In this document: piece by piece, positions 42,497 to 46,281 of the stretch
Position numbering within the stretch: position 1 is the stretch's first letter
Layout of the letters: every line of letters starts with the position of its first letter
Source of the DNA: Pleurotus djamor
Taxonomy: Eukaryota > Basidiomycota > Agaricomycetes > Agaricales > Pleurotaceae
DNA length: 46,281 nt
Assembly (NCBI GenBank): GCA_029747585.1
Contig: JAPEVF010000352.1
Span: 1 to 46,281, forward strand
Direction: 5' to 3'
Made by a program: the position numbers and the translations under genes
The notes under the pieces: model-generated
What the model saw: the letters and a program-made list of their open reading frames with translations, nothing else
Database searches by the model: none
Told to the model about the DNA's origin: nothing

Positions 42497-42868
42497 GCTC
42501 TGGACAGTCGAGATAGGGAAGGTTGAGTACAAGAACGGGACGTGTGGGTTTCAGCCAATGAGAATGAAGGGGTAACTGTTCTTGTAGCCTATTCGCTGGT
42601 CGAAGTTCCCGATGTGGATGGGTAGATGACCTCGAGTGAGCTTAGGTTGTGCAGCGCACTAACGACGAAGTAGTTCATCGGCACGAATTTAAAGTTGAAT
42701 TTGAGAAAAGACATAGGAACGGAGGCACTGAGTCGAAAGTGGGTGTCAGTTGAGAGCATGTGGTGCAGGTGGCGCGGTTGAATATTAAGCTTTGAAAGGA
42801 TCTGAGAAACGTGCGTTAGGCGAGCGTAAACCATTTCTAGAATATCAAGAGATGATAAATTAAGTTCT
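42497..42868 (-). other. possible 5' exon region of T1
   Basis: On the minus strand FKFVPMNYFVVSALHNLSSL precedes T1, and the corresponding place before T2 has LDCVAPMNLSSPIVLNP. This hints at a shared upstream exon whose splice donor I could not fix. Confidence 0.35.
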
Positions 42869-43836
42869 CTATGACCTCTTCGTATGAGTCGCCCCCGACA
42901 ACGGAGGGGACAACGGGTCTGTCCCATACACTTCCCTCCAATTTTCCACGAAAGGAAACGGCTCGACAGTGGCAGGAGACGTGACAGATCTCCTCGCGAA
43001 CTTGAGTTTGAAGAATAGATAACCCAGATACACGGCGGCAACAGAGCCAATCAGGATGCCGATGACAAGTGGAGCGACTTGGACGTGAAAAGCGGGTTTC
43101 GAGCCCGAGGGAGTTAGGGTATTCCCGCTCGACGTGGGGGAGGACGAAGTGTTGGTATCGGTCCTCTCGTATCCAATGCTGGACTGGAGAGGTGTAGGAG
43201 AAGCGCCTTTACTGGTTTCACTCCGAGTGGCCGTCGTGGGAGACACAGTCTCGGTTGTATTCCCAATGCTGTTGTCCATTCTAAGAGCGGTTTTTGGCCA
43301 TGAGGGAGGGACAACCCACTGCAGACGAATCACTCACGTATACACAGCGTAATCGAAAAGGGCTAGAGAGGATATTGATGGCCCACGGCCATTCCGGAAT
43401 TGAAAGGTATGGTGACCTTGTGGGAGATCCGTTTTCGCAAATACCAGAGTCTGATATTCGTATGCAGAGATTTCGTCCGTCTGACGGGTGTATTGTCCAA
43501 CCAGCGTGTTATTGATCCGAAAGGAATACCCAGCGACGGAGTGGGGGGGAATCACACAGTATACATATAAGGCAGTGCCTGTTAAAATCATGAGAGGCAT
43601 GAGGTCCTTGAGCGCGAGACTGCCATACCAGTAAAATTAAACGTCATTGAGACGAGCTTGCCTCCGTTGCTGGTGTTGTCGTGCCAGGTTTGCATGAAGG
43701 TTTTGCTGGAGTTGAGCTTCGCAGCGCACGGAAGACAGCTGTTGCCTTGGTGCCATGCATCTGCTTGCTCGTAGCTTGGTAATGCACCGGTCAGCAAATC
43801 CCCATATTCATCATCAATGGTGACGTTCAAAGGCAT
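42869..43836 (-). CDS. single-pass membrane protein, TIDD-ectodomain family (T2)
   Basis: Exons 43629-43836, 43338-43578 and 42869-43280 close in phase (286 aa from the ATG at 43836). It shows PLNVTIDDEYGDLLTGALPS, WHQGNSCLPCAAKL, TWHDNTSNGGKL, GTALYVYCV and LALFDYAVYT. A membrane helix follows (VQVAPLVIGILIGSVAAVYL), then a tail with PFPFVENWREVYGTDPLSP. It is the closest paralog of T1, especially in the helix and tail, and clearly a recent tandem duplicate. The start lies right after an acceptor-like CCCCAG, so a 5' exon may exist. Confidence 0.65.
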
Positions 43837-44286
43837 TCCTGGGGTAAGTACAGCGGATTAGAAGATGGGGAGATTCTATAGGGCCAGAACGATATGCGAG
43901 TATGAGCTATTGAAGCACGGGCGTGATTGCTTTTTAGCCCATTCGCTCAAGTTCTTGGCGGTGTAGGTGGGTAGTCGAGCTCGAATGAGACAAGGATCGG
44001 AGGCTGCGGCCGGGTTGAGAACGATAGGCGAGCTGAGGTTCATCGGTGCTACACAGTCAAGTTGTGAGACCATATCTCTCAATATCAATCCTGTAACAAG
44101 TTGAATTTCAAAGGACAAGAAGAAGGGGAAGCACTTGGTTGAGAGAAGGTGTCGAACGTTGTCAACGCCGGTGTTGATCAGGACCCGAACTTAGGCGCGT
44201 GGTGGCCAGGAGATATCAGGGGCTTAGGAGATCAACGATGTATTTTCCAAAACACGACAAAGAAGTAGTCCTCTATGTATTGAAAC
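43837..44286 (-). other. possible 5' exon region of T2
   Basis: The minus strand reads PMNLSSPIVLNPAAASDPCL and LPTYTAKNLSEWAKKQSRPC, comparable with the segment before T1. No firm splice join was found. Confidence 0.35.
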
Positions 44287-45244
44287 TTATTGCCCAAGAT
44301 ACCCCTTCGGATACATTTTCGGCTCACTGAGTGTCTCTGGCTCGACAACCGAGTCCGACGACGCACTGACACTTTCTCGTTTCGCTTTCCTGATAAAACG
44401 ACGATAGACGAAATAAGCCGCTACTAACATCGCAATAGTGACCAAAAGGGCACCGAGTGTCCATGAGAGATACCGGTAGATCCGCTGGCTTTCTGGTCTA
44501 GCGCGGGATACCGACGTTGATGCAGGTGCGTCCATCTCGGCAGTTGGTCGCGCGATGTACGTGGTTCTTGCTGAGACTGTTGCTGAGACTGTCCTAGTAA
44601 CGGTCAACCCGGGTGCGGTAGTTGCATTAGCCTGCGGCTTGTGGCCGCTTTGGGGGGAAATACTCGGTGAGTGAGTGACGATGGACAGAGGACAGCCCTG
44701 ACGTACGTGTAGATGGCATAGTCAAAAAGCNATCAATAGGGTCTCAGACTCGCCACACCGAGTAAACATATTGAATCGGTGTTCACCCATTTGTAAGGAG
44801 GAGTCTGAGTATACAAGCGTGTTGTATTCAAAGAGGTCAGAGCCCTTTTGGGGATTATGTTCATAGTCACGGACGCGGACGCCATCGAGCTCAAAGCCAA
44901 AGCGAGAGTTCGCAATGAAGACGTCGTTCAGATTGTTGGATACTATGCAGTAGACGTAGAGGGCGTTACCTGCATTCAAAGTGAGCTGGTGAGGTATTAA
45001 ACTAGTCAGAAATGCGATTCCTACCGAAAAATGAGAACGTCAGGCCGTTGGTGTGATTGGAATGGCAGGTCGTGTCATGCCAAGTACCATTGAAGGCTTG
45101 CAATGGATCTGGCTGCGCTTTGCATTTATCGCAAGTTTCCCCTTGAGCCCATGCACCTGGTGGATAATACAGCGGCACGCTCGCGTTGAATTGACCAATA
45201 TTATAGTCATCGATGGTGAAGTTTTGCCAGGTGTGTGCAGCCAT
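44287..45244 (-). CDS. single-pass membrane protein, TIDD-ectodomain family (T3)
   Basis: Exons 45025-45244, 44707-44969 and 44287-44647 share the splice positions of T1 and T2. The ectodomain reads MAAHTWQNFTIDDYNIGQFN, WAQGETCDKCKAQPD, TWHDTTCHSNHTNG, NALYVYCIVSNN, and FDYAIYT after the N. The N at 44731 breaks the frame by one base inside exon 2. The helix (YLSWTLGALLVTIAMLVAAY) is followed by a basic YRRFIRKAKRES and a tail unlike those of T1/T2. It is the most diverged member of the array. Confidence 0.6.
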
Positions 45245-46090
45245 ATGTCGAAGTCAATGATAGATTTGGGGCCATGGTTTTTATAGCGAATGATCCCGAA
45301 GTATCTTCCATCAGCCAGTGAACCGCTCGACATCGAATGAGGGACAGGATACTGGACATGGAAGCGATCGCGATTGAAGGGCCGTCACGGTTGAAAGGTG
45401 ACTGAGGTGAGGTGGATGACTGGCCCATCTCCGCATGCACCTCGAGAAGGCTCCAGAGTCTCCAGACGCGGGATGATCCCGCGACGAGGTGAGAAATCTG
45501 CATCACAACGGATGATGATTCCTACTACCCAGCTACTAGCAGGCATCGGTCAATGAAGGAAGAACCGTTTGCTGAAGAGTGTACGATATGTGTCGAGAAT
45601 GACATGGTTTTCTCAGAAAGGAGCGATGCCTCGATCGCAAGCTGACTGGAAGAGAGTAGCTAGATGATGAAATTCCTGAGACTAGTTTACTAGTAGAAGG
45701 TTTCGGTTTGATCTCCTTTTCCCGTCATGTGATCCACACACTGCCACCCCCTCTTCCGCTTCGTCCAGTTCTCATTTCTTGCTTGTTTCCTTGTCATTTC
45801 CAACTCGCCGAAACCTTGGACCGAACTTCGGTGCGGTTCTCAAGAGTTCAAGCTCGAACCGTGGTTTAGGATTGAACTTTCACATCACTATTCCCAAGAG
45901 GATGGCCGCGGCGGCGCCCACTATATTGAGTCGGAACAGTGCTGTAGAGATGATGAGGTCCCCCATCAGGAAAACCTGTTTTGAGTAGGAGCATAAAAAA
46001 TCTACAACGTAAAAAGTGTTGGTCATTCAAAGTACTGAAAGTTGGAAAGTGTTCTTTCAATGCTTTTGTAGATGACTTTAATTTTACAGC
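45245..46090. other. stretch with no supported gene
   Basis: It contains the region upstream of T3 and short ORFs on both strands without motifs. Two oppositely oriented GAACC/GGTTC-rich pieces near 45800-45870 could form a weak hairpin. Confidence 0.35.
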
Positions 46091-46281
46091 CAGCTTTATG
46101 ATGCTTTTATAGCTTCCACAAAANGTTTGATCAGGTGTGTTCTTGCTTTCACAGCTTTCGGTGGCTTTTTCAGATCCTGTGAAAAGTCGCAGCTGCTCCC
46201 ACAGCTTTTCATGGCTTTTGCAGGGTCTGTGGGAAATTGCTGACTGCTGTGACAGCTTTTTGTGACTTTCACACGGTTTCG
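46091..46281. repeat. imperfect tandem repeat of about 50 bp at the window edge
   Basis: Blocks beginning CAGCTTT(T) and containing (A/T)GGCTTTT(G/T)CAG and (T/C)TGTGGAAA-like segments recur at about 46090, 46152, 46200 and 46250. The array is diverged and runs off the end of the window. An N lies at 46124. Confidence 0.6.

Noticed and set aside
1..46281. tRNA, rRNA, CRISPR arrays, bacterial operons or ribosome-binding sites
   Set aside because: No tRNA A/B-box pair or rRNA signature was seen by eye, and the intron-rich gene structure is eukaryotic.

Overview
The window looks like nuclear DNA of a basidiomycete fungus, most likely an Agaricomycete. I infer this from genes split by many 45-90 nt GT..AG introns with CTNAN-type branch sites, a CT-rich tract upstream of a start codon, and protein types that are expanded in Agaricomycetes: JmjC-like proteins, TET/JBP-like dioxygenases, KDZ transposase pieces, single-pass membrane proteins with a TIDD-type ectodomain, and F-box proteins. 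Eleven single N characters sit in or near homopolymers, and several coincide with breaks in reading frame. Exon limits below were worked out by eye from splice signals and reading phase; where phases close exactly I say so.

Layout. 0-8.4 kb, mostly minus strand: a ten-exon JmjC-like gene (66-3440), a short fragment (3737-4066), a protein with an RNase H1 N-terminal (viroplasmin-like) domain (4462-5191), an F-box gene (5792-6975), a three-exon gene of an unrecognised family 'B' (B1, 7181-7743) and a broken viroplasmin-like domain (8236-8405). 9-14 kb: a degenerate CxxC/HxxC gene (C1), a gene of a lineage-specific family D (D2, 10850-12047) and a gene with two CxxC...HxxC knuckles (C2, 12553-13858). 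14.1-17.5 kb: an eleven-exon TET/JBP-like 2OG-Fe(II) dioxygenase gene with one in-frame stop. 18.2-19.8 kb: remnants of a KDM5/JARID1 gene lacking its catalytic domain, and a possible eIF4G N-terminal piece. 20.3-28.1 kb: a basic helical protein, a second viroplasmin-like gene, a truncated JmjC-like copy, D1, B2 and B3 in tandem, a truncated F-box gene and a truncated CxC1-KDZ transposase. 29-33.8 kb: one long plus-strand gene of nuclear type with acidic, basic and Lys-Thr repeats. 34.3-38.1 kb: two neighbouring HAD (MDP-1-like) genes, one continuing into an ADP-ribosyltransferase-like region and the other into a kinase-like region. 39.08-40.96 kb: a 1883-bp element bounded by 29-bp terminal inverted repeats. 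41.5-45.2 kb: three tandem paralogous membrane-protein genes. The window ends in an imperfect tandem repeat.

The main pattern is repeated modules. Family B lies directly upstream of an F-box gene on the same strand at two loci (B1 then F-box; B2-B3 then F-box). A viroplasmin-like gene lies upstream of a JmjC-like gene on the same strand at two loci. Together with the duplicated C, D, HAD and membrane families, this points to a locus built by segmental duplication and decay next to transposon debris. The best candidates for something undescribed are the B/F-box pair and the two HAD fusion genes.
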